Below, piece after piece: positions 1 through 10,401 of a stretch of 64,000 nucleotides of DNA; the stretch's first letter is position 1; every line of letters begins with the position of its first letter. Position numbers and translations under genes: made by a program. A model generated the notes under the pieces. That model ran no database searches. It was given only the letters and a program-made list of their open reading frames with translations, and was not told the origin of the DNA. Origin of the DNA: Kalaharituber pfeilii (taxonomy: Eukaryota; Ascomycota; Pezizomycetes; Pezizales; Pezizaceae); assembly GCA_015179045.1 (NCBI GenBank), contig WHUZ01000116.1, positions 91,039 through 155,038 on the forward strand, in the 5' to 3' direction.

Positions 1-334
1 CCAGCCTTGAGACTACTTTGTCCCGTCTCAGGTGGTTGAATGCTGCTTTAATGTCGTCTCCTACCAGTGCCGTCCATTCCCTCTTTTTGAGCCGTATGTC
101 GACCTCTTTCAGAACCTGTCTCTGGAGATCCTCGCTTCCCCGGAAGGGTCGGCTGCCCAGTTGTGATTCCCTGAACAGTTCGTCCTTCCTCTGTATAGCT
201 TTGGCCATGACCTTCTGTCCCAGCTTGGCGACTGTGTTTAGAAGCGTGATGGGACGCCAGCTCCCGGGTTGATCTCGGGGCTTCCCTTTCTTGAGGATCA
301 TGACCATGTTAAAGCCTTTGGCGAACCCGTGGTT
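1..334 (-). pseudogene. LINE ORF2 reverse transcriptase fragment (Tad-like), inverted
   Basis: Minus-strand translation gives an uninterrupted reverse-transcriptase segment. It runs from MILKKGKPRDQ through GSWRPITLLNTVAKLGQKV to GDDIKAAFNHLRRDKVV at the window edge. PGSWRPITLLN is the block before the fingers/palm of non-LTR reverse transcriptases, and GDDIKAAFN contains the first catalytic aspartate region. In a LINE this enzyme copies element RNA at a nicked target. The fragment is cut by the window start. At about 330-335 it joins plus-strand LINE-A ORF2 C-terminus head to head, so the 5' part appears inverted relative to the 3' part. The family assignment to LINE-A is inferred from this adjacency. 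Confidence 0.85.
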
Positions 335-1260
335 CCCATTTCGATTAGTTCGAAAGAGAAAGGAGGAGAGGGAGCGAGCTGGGTCCGGGAAGGGCAAGTT
401 CGTGAAGTGGTGCAGAAGGGCCTTCACCAACTACACCTGGCTGCGGACCGGGAAAGGCGGAACCATGTGTGGAGGAGGAAAATCAGTGGAGAGGAGGCGC
501 GGTGCGCTTGTGGAGCAGCTTGGAGCGCAGAACATGTAGTGTTCGAGTGTGGCGAGCTGGAGCGGCCCAAGAGAAAGAAGGAGAGTGGCGAGATGGTCAC
601 CTGGCAGTGCTGGGAGGACTTAGAGGAGAAAGGGTGGAATTTTTTTTTTTTTTTTTTTATCATTACTCGCATGCCGCCCTACGGACTATGACGAGGTTTT
701 TATATTAACGCAGAAATGAGAGAATGTCTTTAAATACACCCCGCGGTACTGCTACATGGTGCGGGAGGGAATAGGAAAAAGAAAAGGGAAAAAGGGTGGA
801 ATTCCCCGAAAGATCTTGTGTGTAAGGGATTAGGGAAAGTCAAAAGTCAAGTGTCCCCGGTGCCGAGCTCGCCTAACTCCTTCCTCTACTTGGCTCGTAC
901 ACCTCCGTTCTTAACTATCTTCTCCCCAGCCTGACCCTTCCGTCCATTGTCGCGGTCTCTAGGTATAGGACTACTGAACTTGTCTGTTTGCCTTCCTCCA
1001 TCAGGATAGCTTTCTTGCGAAGCCATCTGATGCCTCGTGTAAAGGGTGGAAGCAGGAGGGAGTAGAGGGTAACCCAGTCGAGGTATGGTTCGCCAGCCTC
1101 GATCTGGGCTAGCTGAAGGGCCGGAGGGTACGTTGTGTACCAAGCGTGTACGTAGTGTAGATAGGTAGCTGCTTTAACCTGACTCGGGTATATGGGTCCC
1201 TGCCATAGGCTGGTAGCCTGTATGCGGGGTTACGTGAATAAAAAAAAAAAAAAAAAAAAA
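335..1260 (+). mobile_element. LINE-A 3' part: ORF2 C-terminal zinc finger, 3' UTR, poly(A); interrupted at 642-1040
   Basis: The plus frame encodes the end of LINE ORF2 with a Cys-His zinc knuckle (CACGAAWSAEHVVFEC). After an inserted element it resumes at 1041 with a reading equivalent to the ending EVEGNPVEEWFAGLDLG seen in the other A copies. The 3' UTR ends in tail A (GGCTGGTAGCCTGTATGCGG, then GGTTACGTGA) and a 22-base poly(A) at 1239-1260. Copies with the same 3' half lie at 10850-11375 (minus) and 39500-41717 (plus). The element is 5' inverted or truncated at about 335. Point changes make it inactive. Confidence 0.85.
642..1040 (-). mobile_element. Family-B ORF1-only retroelement inserted in LINE-A
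   Basis: A minus-orientation insert has a poly(T) start (642-658) and tail B (about 659-700). A 3' UTR follows, then at 880-1038 an ORF1 C-terminal remnant reading GIRWLRKKAILMEEGKQTSS on the minus strand, with a premature stop further on. The target repeat AAAGGGTGGAA is present at 629-639 and 1041-1051. A third copy, AAAGGGTGGAATT, lies at 791-803 inside the insert and may mark a second event at the same place. ORF1 of Tad-like LINEs is a nucleic-acid-binding gag-like protein; the part seen matches its RRM-like C-terminal region. Confidence 0.8.
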
Positions 1261-1261
1261 C

Positions 1262-1425
1262 ACTACACGTTCTTGCTTGTGGAGTCACACCTTGGACGTG
1301 ACTAGACGCACAAGAGTGCTCTATGATAAGTGAGAAACAATGTACTTTAATTCACCACAACGCGACGTTCACCACGTCCCGACACACGTTTTGCACCAGA
1401 ACTGACCACGCGCGACAACATATAT
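1262..1425. repeat. Dispersed repeat, also at about 32725-32805
   Basis: The stretch with CACGTCCCGACACACGTTTT and the following GCACCA...ACTGA...GCGCGACAAC is repeated, diverged, at about 32725-32805. Each copy lies just 3' of a LINE-A tail remnant. The shared piece may be a transposon remnant. No ORF or terminal repeat was found at this copy. Confidence 0.5.
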
Positions 1426-1573
1426 CCCAACCCCCAGAATAGAATCTTGTATGCAAGTTGTAGACTGGGTTAAATTAAGGACCATTCTTCATATTCCACA
1501 CCTGAACTTCTTCAGATATGTTGCTTTGAAGGGGTTTATCATTCATGAAATCTGCACCATAAATCAGCATAGG

Positions 1574-2830
1574 CTTGGGATATATTATATATATTTTATA
1601 TCATTAATCGCGTGCCGCCCTAAGGGCTATGGCGATATTTAGTTACATATGAAATATAAGGAAGGATAGATGCCAAAGTAGAAATCCCCGGAAACTCCTG
1701 CGTGGCGGGGAAATGAAATTAACCATAACAGTAACAGATGAGAGTAGAAATCCCCAAAACCTCCTGTGTAGGGAAAGAACAGTTCAATTACTCCAAGCCC
1801 AAACGGGGGGACCTCCTTTGCCTATTTCCGTCCTCTGTCCCACTCGTATTGGCAAGCTCTCAACCATCTTCCTCCTAGTCTCACCCGGTCTATTTCAATT
1901 GTGTCCTCCAGGTACACGACTACCGAACTTGTCTTTTTTCCTTCCTCCCTTAGTATCGTCTTGTTCCTTAGCCATCTGATCCCCGATATCTTTCCTATGT
2001 CCTTGTTGTCTGCTTCCATCCATCTCCGAACGATCCCAAGGTCCTTCCTCAGGGCTACTCCATGGGACGGGGGTTTGGCTTTGGGGGTTCGGGGGGTTTG
2101 GGTCTTCGGTGTGGTCGTGGGGGAGGGTTGGGTGCGGGAGTCGAAGGGGTGGTTGTTGGTCTCCCGACCGGTGGTGCGGTGGCTATTTTCTTTGCCTCCG
2201 CATCGTCAAGTCTTCTTTTGACGGCGTATGGGTGCGCTGACGCCGTCTTGCCTTTTCGTTTTCTCGTCTTGGTCGTGACCTCCGAGGTTGGGGCGGGAGC
2301 CGTCAGGGTGGCTGGCTCTTCCGATGTCGTTGCCACTTCTGGTTGTGTGTGTATGTACGTGATAGGGCTGAGCCCCAGTGGCTGTGGAGGTGGTGGCGGC
2401 GGTAGTACAGGAGCCTGGGGGGCCTGCTTCGGGGCGGCATTCAGCCAGCTCGGTCGGGGGTCGTCCGGATCCCCTGAGAATGCCTGAATTGTCGCGTTGA
2501 AGCGAACAGCCAAGATTGACCCGTCACTTGGGGCGAGCCCCACATCATCAGGTAGGAGTCAAATATTAGATCGTAGGTCAGTGTTTCCCAGTCTTGTGGC
2601 GGGGAACTATCCCATGATTTGAGGTGGCTGAAGGGAGTAAGGTGGATGTCCACCGGTGCCGGCGGAGGGGAGGCGGTCCTCGCGGTGGGTGGAGGTGGCA
2701 GCGGAGGAGAGTCGGTGCTCTGTTTCTTCTTTCCCTTCGGCATTTGATTGGTGGGGGAGGTGTTCTTGGCACCGGTTGATGTGTTGGTGGTGGTGGTGGC
2801 TACCGCGAGGGGGATTTTGAGGGGGGATAT
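1574..2830 (-). mobile_element. Family-B element carrying ORF1 without ORF2
   Basis: The minus-orientation element has tail B at about 1600-1632, a 3' UTR of about 190 bp with two copies of a GAAATCCCC...CTCCTG motif, and then ORF1 up to about 2743. No reverse transcriptase, endonuclease or RNase H follows ORF1 before the tail. The poly(A) tract is decayed (ATATTATATATATTTT). A short possible target repeat GGGATAT is seen at about 1574 and 2825; it is too short to be decisive. It is the longest ORF1-only copy in the window. Confidence 0.75.
1822..2743 (-). pseudogene. LINE ORF1 (gag-like), frameshifted
   Basis: Three minus frames join into one ORF1. The N-terminal part starts MPKGKKKQSTDSPPLPPPP and is rich in proline and serine. 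The middle part (from about 2543) has IQAFSGDPDDPRPSWLN, a long proline-rich linker, and a basic KTRKRKGK patch. The C-terminal part (1822-2019) reads GIRWLRNKTILREEGKKTSS and ends YEWDRGRK-stop. The last part resembles the RRM-like domain of Tad-type ORF1 proteins, which bind element RNA. The CCHC knuckles that usually follow are absent; the stop lies directly after WDRGRK, as in the copy at 26201-26598. At least two frameshifts (near 2540 and 2040) break it. Confidence 0.75.
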
Positions 2831-2997
2831 GTTTTTGCTCTAATATCACTAGCATTGAATTGCACTTACCACATCTGAATTAAATTTGATATAAATAGTA
2901 GGACACTTAAACATCAATATTCAAAGATGTGAGAAGCATATCAACAAAATTTTCAAAGAAGTGGTAGAGTTATTCACAAAATTCATACTCTTATAAA

Positions 2998-3161
2998 CGG
3001 GGACCGCACTGACAATCCACCCGCATCATTAATGAGCGCTGCGGGCACCACATGTAACTATCCGTTATTTTTCCTTTATTTCCTATGTACTTAAATCCTC
3101 GCCATAGCCCTTAGGGCGGTATGCGAGTACTGATATTAAAAAAAAAAAAAAAAAAAAAACA
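2998..3161 (+). mobile_element. Family-B truncated insertion
   Basis: A 3' UTR fragment (GCGGGCACCACATGTAAC, as in other B copies) is followed by tail B and poly(A) at about 3138-3159. Near-perfect target repeats flank it: ATACTCTTATAAA (2985-2997) and ATACTCTCATAAA (3162-3174). Confidence 0.8.
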
Positions 3162-3474
3162 ATACTCTCATAAAAACTGTATGCAAGAATTGTATAAGAA
3201 TACTACTAGCAAAGGCAATTTAATGTATGAACTACATATTAAACAGCATTAAGTCAATCAAAGTACTAAATATCAAGAGGCCTATTGAGAGACTCTCTAG
3301 TCACAATTCTATAGCTATTATAGTGAGTGTTGATAGGAAGTAGTGCATCCTACCCTCCAGTGCACTTTGTATTGGAATTCCATATAACTGCATGCCAAGC
3401 ATTAATGAAAAACTCATGATGCCATTGATCAACCACAATGTCTTCTCAGTGCAAACATGGATATCACAAGAATA

Positions 3475-3910
3475 CAGTTACACCTTGCTATACCGGACGA
3501 CAAATCCAACACTTTCTGCCCGGTTTAACCTAGCATCCGGAATAACAAATCTTGCAGGGGTGCCAATTAGGGGGGTAAAGAACTTCGTAACCCAATTGAG
3601 AGACCCAATATGCCTGGAGACTGGTATTTCAGCGGGGTATTCTCTGCTCAATCTCCCAAGATATTACAGAACTTAGAATATTGAATTCAGGATATTGAGG
3701 ATACCACTATAACACACAGAAAGTACAAAAGAAGTTTCATGGTTGAGGCCTTTATCTGGTTCAGCTAGTTAGTTTATACCTAATATCCATTTAAAAGACT
3801 ATAGTTTTGCTGTCCGGTCTGGTTTTAACTACGTGTCCGGTAGAGCTGATTGTTTTGTATGTAAATTGCGAAAACCGTCAAGGGTCGCCCGGTATAGCAA
3901 GGTATAATTG
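3475..3910. mobile_element. Tc1/mariner-type MITE with TA target sites
   Basis: Terminal inverted repeats start CAGTTACACCTTGCTATACC on the left. The complement of the right end reads CAATTATACCTTGCTATACC, with the match continuing to CCGG. The element is flanked by TA at 3473-3474 and 3911-3912. The 436-bp length and the lack of a transposase make it non-autonomous. TA duplication is typical of Tc1/mariner/Fot1 transposases; the mobilising element is not identified. Confidence 0.65.
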
Positions 3911-4562
3911 TAACCCTTTGTTGTTTATCCCTGAAAAGGGCATACAAAATTCTGTTCTGGTGGTTGAGATATATGTTGTCGCGCACAGTCAGTTCTGGTG
4001 TAAAACCTGCGTCGGGACGTGGGTTGTGGTGAAAGACAGTATGGGTGCTTCTACCAGGGGTTGCTGGACGTTGCCAAGGCATCAGAACCCTGTTCAGCTG
4101 TACAAACTTTGGGAACTTAGCAGCACATAGTCACGGCAGCGTAGCCGAGCTGCACCCTAACCATTTGATTTGATCCGCGTAGATTGTCCGGCTGCTTGTA
4201 TTCCGGTGAAATTTAATATAGGGAGATTTTGCTGGCGTCAGGGATAGTCCCAGGGAGCCATCAGGGAAAGCTGCGCCACACGCTAGAATATCATACGGAG
4301 GGAATTTTCACCCTGAGCCTGGACATTTGGGTCGACTGGATCCCTAGAATCAACCTCTTTTTAACCCCACCTAGCTTCATCATCTGAAAGCAGGAATCAA
4401 CTCTGCAAGTCGAAACACATTTTTTTTTTTTTTTTTTAATATCAATACTCGCATGCCGCCCAACGGGCTATGGCGAGGGTTTTTATTATAAGTCAAAACA
4501 AAACAAAAACAAAATAACACCTCAGCTAGATACATGTGGTGCCCGCGGTGATCCTACGTGAT

Positions 4563-6073
4563 CGGGATGACTCCGGACAAGTACTTTTTACCTGTCCGCT
4601 CAGGGACAGGTAGTTCCTTGTACGGTAAGCGGATCGCCAGTGGCGTGCGCTAATATGCAGAAGTTTTCAAGGGTTACGATTCAGAGGTACCTAAGCTAAG
4701 ATATTCTGTACAATACCTGAACTTCTAAATAGGTGCAGTGGAAGATACATGGGATCTTGATGCAACAAGAATAATATCCTGCATAGCTTGCGTATCCTCC
4801 TCAAGCTCAACTACTGTACACCTGAGGAGCCTTCCCTATAGTATTTCTTGCAGCAGCTGTTCATTCAGCCAACTCAGCAGAGGTCATCGCATGCGCTCTA
4901 GCTTTTCCCTTGGTTTTTTTCTAACGAAATTGATTTAAAGCTGGTGGTACAAATTGCTGGATAATTGGCTGAGCACCATGACTAGCAGGTGTGCTGGTGA
5001 ACATTCGTTGCATGTGGCTGGTATGAGTATGCTACAAACATGTAAAAAGCTTTGCCTTCTCACCGTTTTTTTTTTTTTTTTTCTATATCATTGATCGCTT
5101 ACCACCCATGGGGCTATGGCAATGCCTTCTCACCAGTAAGGATACCATATAACTGTTCTTGGTCATATAATGATTGTAGAAGGAGATGTCAGCCTTGATT
5201 AGTATATTGGTCCTGTGGCTGCTGTTGAGGTATTGTAATAGGTAGATCTGTAGGTACTTCTCTGCCGGTCATTGTCTATTTTATGGGTGCTATTGGACAT
5301 TTGATTTGCCAGTGTGGATGGAGAAGCTGAAGAGGAATCTGTTGATTTCCATAAACCACAACTACAAATCCAGTAACTAATGCATAGTCTTGCAGACAAT
5401 GTAATACATCATTAATAAAAGCGTACTGCTCTTCAGTAATTGGAGTACTTCAATAAAATTCAGGAATATCATATCTATCACCCATATTGCCTATTTAGGT
5501 ATCGAAAGATTTGCATAGGAGATAGGTATTGCTAAGAAGACTAAGACCGAGATGATAGGTAATGCTAAATGTTAGGTAATGCTGAGTGAGAGTGGGCATG
5601 GCAAGCTATTGAATAAGCAGAAAATATATGCCAGAACAGTTTTCAAGAGCCTTATATACTATTAAAGCTCTTCAGCCAAGTATTTACAAAATTGCGGTAA
5701 CAGCTTTTTTTTACTATTATTCAGCCATTTACTATAGTAGGACGCAGCAACAACACAAGTACATAATAAATGGTCTGTATTTCTGGTAGACTTAATGGAT
5801 GTATGGCCAACTTCGGAGGTAGTGGCAGTTGGCTTTGTTGAAAGATCACACGTCCTGGCTATCAAGTGGTAACTAGTAAATGATTCCGCGACAGCAGAGG
5901 CGAAAGAGAAAAGCTGCGAGTGAGTAGCAACCAATATCTTTGATATACATGAAGTTGTACTTGGGTATGATACTGTACATGCGAGCTCGCCACCCTTGAA
6001 AACTCTGCATATTAGCGCACGCCACTGGCGATCCGCTTACCGTACAAGGAACTACCTGTCCCGAGTCATCCCG
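4563..6073. mobile_element. MULE-like non-autonomous DNA transposon
   Basis: The termini are inverted: CGGGATGACTCCGGACAAG on the left, and the complement of the right end reads CGGGATGACTCGGGACAGG. The inversion continues for about 75 bp (TAGTTCCTTGTACGGTAAGC, then GGATCGCCAGTGGCGTGCGC). The left arm carries an extra local duplication of about 37 bp. Nine-base target repeats CTACGTGAT flank it (4554-4562, 6074-6082). Long inverted repeats with 9-bp duplications are the mark of Mutator-like elements. No transposase is recognisable inside; only short ORFs are present, and a B stub lies at 5065-5122. Confidence 0.75.
5065..5122 (-). mobile_element. Family-B stub insertion, 58 bp
   Basis: Poly(T) is followed by the B tail only, ending at the base of the tail hairpin. 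Perfect TSDs TGCCTTCTCACC lie at 5053-5064 and 5123-5134. It sits inside the MULE-like element. Confidence 0.9.
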
Positions 6074-6379
6074 CTACGTGATGCGGGACAAAACCTTCCT
6101 CAGAGGGCCAGTCTATCCGTCCTGCTTCCGTCGCCTGTCCCATTCATACTGGTCCGCTCTCACCCAACGTCCTCCCAGTCTCACTTTCTCCACCTCGATC
6201 GGCTTTTCCAAGTATACGACCACCGAACTGGTCTTCTTACCCTCCTCGACCAGTCTTGCCTTCTGTCTAAGCCAACGAATCCCTACCGTCTTCCCTATCT
6301 TGTTGCTTGCCTCCAACCACTTACGAACCTTGCCCAGGTCCTTCCTTAGGGCAATACCATGTACTAAGTCGAAACACAT

Positions 6380-7138
6380 GGGCAACCACAAATCAGGGAA
6401 TATCTGAACCCATCGAGTCACAATCTATAATTGAAAGGGACTGAATATTTCTATGGGATCCAAGCTCACATGAGAGCCTGCATATCATGCATCTACGCCG
6501 GTAGTCTCGTGCCAAGCCCAGTACTTGCACCGATCTAGTACCATCGCATACTAATAAACAACGGAAAATCTACAAGTATCCCTGACGAAGCAAAAACTCA
6601 ATTATTGCACTTTTTGCCAGGCTCAGGGTTGTGCCACACGCTAATAGACTTCAATCCCTGATGCACCCTGGGTATTAAAATCTCCCCAATAACAATAGTA
6701 AATTGAAGTCATGACATGTTAATCTGCATAAGTCGTTACAAGTTACACCAGCCGTTTCGTCAGCAAGGCAATTCACAGGGCTGAGAAGTCCTGTTTTCCT
6801 TTTTTTAAAATTACTTCATTCCTGCTTTGTGCCCTGCTAAGAACCCTGCGACTTTTTGTTCGTGAAACATAGTACAGTATGCATCGCAGTGGACGACGCG
6901 CTAGTTCCCGTCCTAAAAGTGCTCTGATTGAGTTGCTCGTTGGTAGTATTGCATTGCCTGCAATGGCCTGTTATCCCCATCAGCCCAAAAGGTTGCTATC
7001 TGCAGGACGGGGGATAACGTTCTTTTAGTCGCAATTTGCTTAGCATGTAGATGCACTGAGACTGAGCAAAGCTACTACAAGATGTATTTTGCAAATTTTG
7101 GATTGCATCTTTACCAGTTATGCTTTTGCTGCACCGTT
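6380..7138. other. No gene seen
   Basis: The right flank of the interrupted repeat runs to about 6701; plain intergenic sequence with a T-rich stretch near 6800 follows. No ORF with recognisable content was found on either strand. Confidence 0.5.
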
Positions 7139-7151
7139 TACCTCTGGATTA

Positions 7152-7371
7152 TGAAGAGAAAGGCGGAGAATGGAGAGGAATATGATATCTTAGAAAATTT
7201 CTTTTCTAGGGTCAAGTTTTAGAAGGTAGGAGAGCGGGGGTCAACGGCGCGGTGAGGTCATGTACGTAGGAATTTTCTTTTAGCCTGTCTCCGGGCTATG
7301 AGGGCTTGCCCCGGGACCCTGCCATGGCTTAGTGCCGCAAGCGGGGTTACGTGATTTAAAAAGATAAAAAA
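7152..7371 (+). mobile_element. LINE-C 3' end, Fot1 element inserted at its 3' TSD
   Basis: The first bases encode the LINE-C ORF2 C-terminus (KAENGEEYDILENFFSRVKF-stop), matching the minus-strand relic at 34440-34760. A 3' UTR, tail C (GACCCTGCCATGGCTTAGTG, then GCGGGGTTACGTGA) and an A-rich tail follow. Target repeats TACCTCTGGATTA are at 7139-7151 and 9620-9632. The right copy is displaced because a Fot1-type element entered at its first TA. Confidence 0.85.
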
Positions 7372-7373
7372 TA

Positions 7374-9619
7374 CTATACCCAACCGGACAACGATCGACC
7401 ATTGCATAACGCTCGGCGCCCAGAGATACCTACGGATATTGAACAAAAACGGCCAGTCCGGCAACCCATTATTCCAGCACATCATGACTTCGACTATAGG
7501 TAAATACAGCACGCTAAAGCTAATGGTGATGACTACATCATACAGAAACAAAAATTCAATGCTCCACAGTCAACATAATCTCCATACCATATAGTTAGAC
7601 CCCCCCCAATAGCCTCCACCACTATACCCACTACCAGAGGACTCCAGTGATATGCCTATATTGCTAATTCATACTCCCAATTGCCTTTCTGAATTCCATG
7701 GTCAGTTGAAGCCATAGGCTAACGTATTGGGATATGGTACGTACCGTATAATGACAGAAATGACATGGCACGTTCAATTCGCTGCAAATCAGCCCCTCGG
7801 CATTAAATTTCCTCTGCCGTGCTGCCCTTGATATACGTATACGCCCGCCACCACGTTTAGGCCCTTGCCCTGTACCTGCCCGTGAATTCTCTGCAGTTCT
7901 AGGATTTGCCTGCTGCTCTGCAGCCTTCTGCGCTTTGGCAGCTTTTCGCTCTGCTGCTTTGGCAGCCTTTTCGGCATCTTCAACCTCCTTGCGTGCAATA
8001 CGAGCTTTCTCACGTTCAATATAGGCGCGGTCGAGAGTGCGGGGGCCCTGAATTTGCTTAGTTGAACGCGGCTTCACAGTCTTACCATTACGCAGCTGTT
8101 TGAGCGTCTCGGCATTTGGTTCAACTATACGATGCTGTACAAGCTTGCGCTCAAGGTAATCACGATAATTGTACACCACCGCACGGGTATTTGGCGTCAA
8201 GTCCAGTTGTGATAGCTCGGTGCGGAGGGTAGCTACCTTCATAGGGGTATTGGTAGGCTCTAGTTCAGGTAATTGGAGTAATTTTGCCTCAGTCCGCCCA
8301 ATAACCTCCTCCGGCCGTAGTGGCCATATGCCAGTAGCTTTGAATGCACTAGTGATATTGGATTTGGTGAGTGCAGCATGTCTAGCAGTGCATAGGACCT
8401 CCCAGAATTCCACCTTTCCAAATGGTTGATCAGGGTGGTTGTATATGAAGTCTTGAAGCCCAGTCCGGTATGCTCGTGTCAGCGGTGAGAAACACCCTAC
8501 GTCGAGAGGCTGCATAATGTGTGTAGAGTGCGAAGGCAGGCAGAACATGATGATATTATGGTCTAGGGATACTCCACGATAGACCAGCTGACATGTGATG
8601 AGTGCCCATCGACAATAAGCAGGCGATATATTGGCTTGGTGGTGGGGGGGGTAGCGGGTCGGGTATGCGGTTCGAAATGCTTTTTCATGAAGTCTAGTCC
8701 AAGTTCATCATCCATATAGCCACTGGGTGATCGGCTAAAAGATGCTGGTGTATCATGTACACCACCTATACCGTAGAAACCAGCACAATGCACCTTATTC
8801 TTCCATACAATAAATGGTGGTATCACGTGACCTAAGGAAGAGACACTCTCGAGGACTGTGCAGAATTCTCTGCTACCATCTGTGATAGCTATCTTATGTT
8901 TTGTAGATGCCCTAACGATAGCTTTTTTGCCTACCTACTGCTAGGCCAATAATGACACCCTTTTCATCGCAATTCCACAGATTTTCAGGTAGTATATGGT
9001 ATTGCCGGAGAAGACTACGTAGCTTGATGTACCATAAACGCTGTTCCTCTATGTCCGCTGTAGCTTTCGCACGTATCTTCTCTAGGTATTGGACGTACTT
9101 AAGCTTGATATCCGGGTGTCTTGAGAGGAAACGGTTGTGCCAGTTTATACCGGGAGGATCAACCTTCTTCTTTCCCGAAGCTCTCTCACGCAGTAGAATA
9201 TATGCCATCGACCGAAGCATAAGTACCGTGACCGGAAAGCCCATATCTGACATTTTTTTTACACCAGTCAACAATTGCATCTTCCTCTGCTGTAGTAAGT
9301 AGCTGATAGTCCTGTCGGCCTTTGGCGCGGCTTTTCTGTACTCCATGGCATCGTCGGCGTAATGTTGTAGGATTAACACCAAATGCTTTAGCTATTTTCG
9401 CTTTTGACACATCTAGATGCTTATAAGCATAGTCTATAGCACGTGCTAGCTGACTGTCATGAAGCTTTAGCTCTTTTTTCGATTTGGGAGGCATCGCGGG
9501 TAGTTAATTAGGTGGTTGACAGGTATAGAAAGTCAAAACGGGGTGGGGAATGCGTTTGAAAATTGGCCAAGGAATGTCGATCGTTATGCAATGGTCGATC
9601 GTTGTCCGGTTTGGTATAG
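7374..9619 (-). mobile_element. Fot1/pogo-like DNA transposon
   Basis: The 2246-bp element has terminal inverted repeats of about 43 bp starting CTATACCCAACCGGACAACG on the left; the complement of the right end starts CTATACCAAACCGGACAACG. Both continue with ATCGACCATTGCATAACG. TA flanks both ends (7372-7373, 9620-9621). It carries a minus-strand transposase remnant. Structure, TA target and protein fit the Tc1/mariner superfamily, pogo/Fot1 branch. Confidence 0.92.
7664..9494 (-). pseudogene. Fot1/pogo-type DDE transposase, frameshifted
   Basis: Minus-strand fragments assemble into a pogo-type transposase that would cut and paste its own element at TA. The start MPPKSKKELKLHDSQ (9494) leads into an N-terminal psq-type helix-turn-helix (IAKAFGVNPTTLRRR). 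A CENP-B-like second domain follows (PGINWHNRFLSRHPDIK). The DDE_1 core then has first Asp in NCDEKG, second in VDGHSSH, and third in QPLDVGCFSPL. The C-terminal tail (about 8240-7664) is basic, with an Ala/Lys/Glu-rich helix. Frames change near 9252 (in an 8-T run), near 8930 (T run) and near 8565, so no full-length protein is made. Length is normal for the family if the frames are joined. Confidence 0.92.
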
Positions 9620-9632
9620 TACCTCTGGATTA

Positions 9633-10393
9633 GCCCAGGGGCACATCTCCCCATGCAAGCATACATCATGCTTGGCCTACCCTAAGAAATGCTTTAGAAT
9701 TTTGTAGATTACTTAGACTCAGGAATCCGCACCGAGCCTGCCAAGCCAAGGGGCGCTGGGGCCTACTGTAGGCCTCACTATTCCTAGCTGTTAACTACAA
9801 TGACAGTGACGAAGTCCAGTGTATTCCTCAGATTTACCCGGTGATTCCAACTCGGAATTGATTACTTGCGCAGATCCTGAGTTTTGTTCTGGTATTGCAG
9901 GCAAGAAATTACTTCCAAACTCCTTCGAAACTTGGGGGTCGGCTCGATGGAATTTGTTTGTATAAGACAGCGGACGTATTGTCTCTGGCTTGGTCTGTGT
10001 TTTCCCTTTCTTAGAATTTCGCAACTCGACTACGGTTTGTCTTTTAATTGTCTAGGGTTACAATATATGTAACTACGGTGGCATTACAGTATCTCCTCTA
10101 GTGGCCGACTTCCTGCGAGATCTATGGGTTTCGCTTATCCAGATTCCACTGATGGAAGGCCATGTTAAGCTCAAGTGAGTTAGGGTTAAGCTACTTGACG
10201 CATTCCAGATATTCCGGAAATAGAATATAACATTATGGTGATGAAAATCCATGACTTTTCTCCCAAGAAGATTCATCTCCCATTGCCCTCATCAAACGCC
10301 TGCAGCCTGAGGCTCCAAGTCTTTTCAGAATGGAATAGATGCTGAAGATGCTGGGAAGGTCCTCAGGAATTATTGCTGACTTTAAAAACATAC
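9633..10393. other. No gene seen
   Basis: This is unique-looking sequence between the LINE-C TSD and the hAT MITE. Short ORFs (for example minus 10073-10276) show no recognisable motif. Confidence 0.5.
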
Positions 10394-10401
10394 ATTGAGA
10401 A

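Larger units (their letters stand above)
4421..6365 (-). mobile_element. Family-B ORF1-only element, itself interrupted
   Basis: Perfect 14-bp target repeats AAGTCGAAACACAT lie at 4407-4420 and 6366-6379. The minus-orientation insert has poly(T), tail B (about 4440-4480), the B 3' UTR (ACATGTGGTGCCCGCG), then a MULE-like insertion (4563-6073). Beyond it the ORF1 C-terminal piece reads (minus, about 6115-6365) LRKDLGKVRKWLEA, GIRWLRQKARLVEEGKKTSS and VRLGGRWVRADQYEWDR. Its 5' end lies a few codons before KVRKWLEA, as in the 26201-26598 copy. No ORF2 is present. Confidence 0.85.
4220..6701. repeat. Dispersed element remnant (GGGAGATTTT...AAAATCTCCC ends), heavily interrupted
   Basis: The left end GGGAGATTTTGCTGGCGTC and right end AAAATCTCCC form a short inverted repeat. 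Internal motifs (GCCACACGCTA, CAGGGA) recur at 22637-22800 and 23305-23432, so this is a repeat family. Without the 1.95-kb insertion at 4421-6365 and its TSD it would be roughly 520 bp. Family type and TSD are uncertain. Confidence 0.4.

Noticed and set aside
2062..2487. Glycine-rich plus-strand ORF
   Set aside because: It is the complement of the proline-rich LINE ORF1; the minus-strand reading continues into the RRM-like domain.
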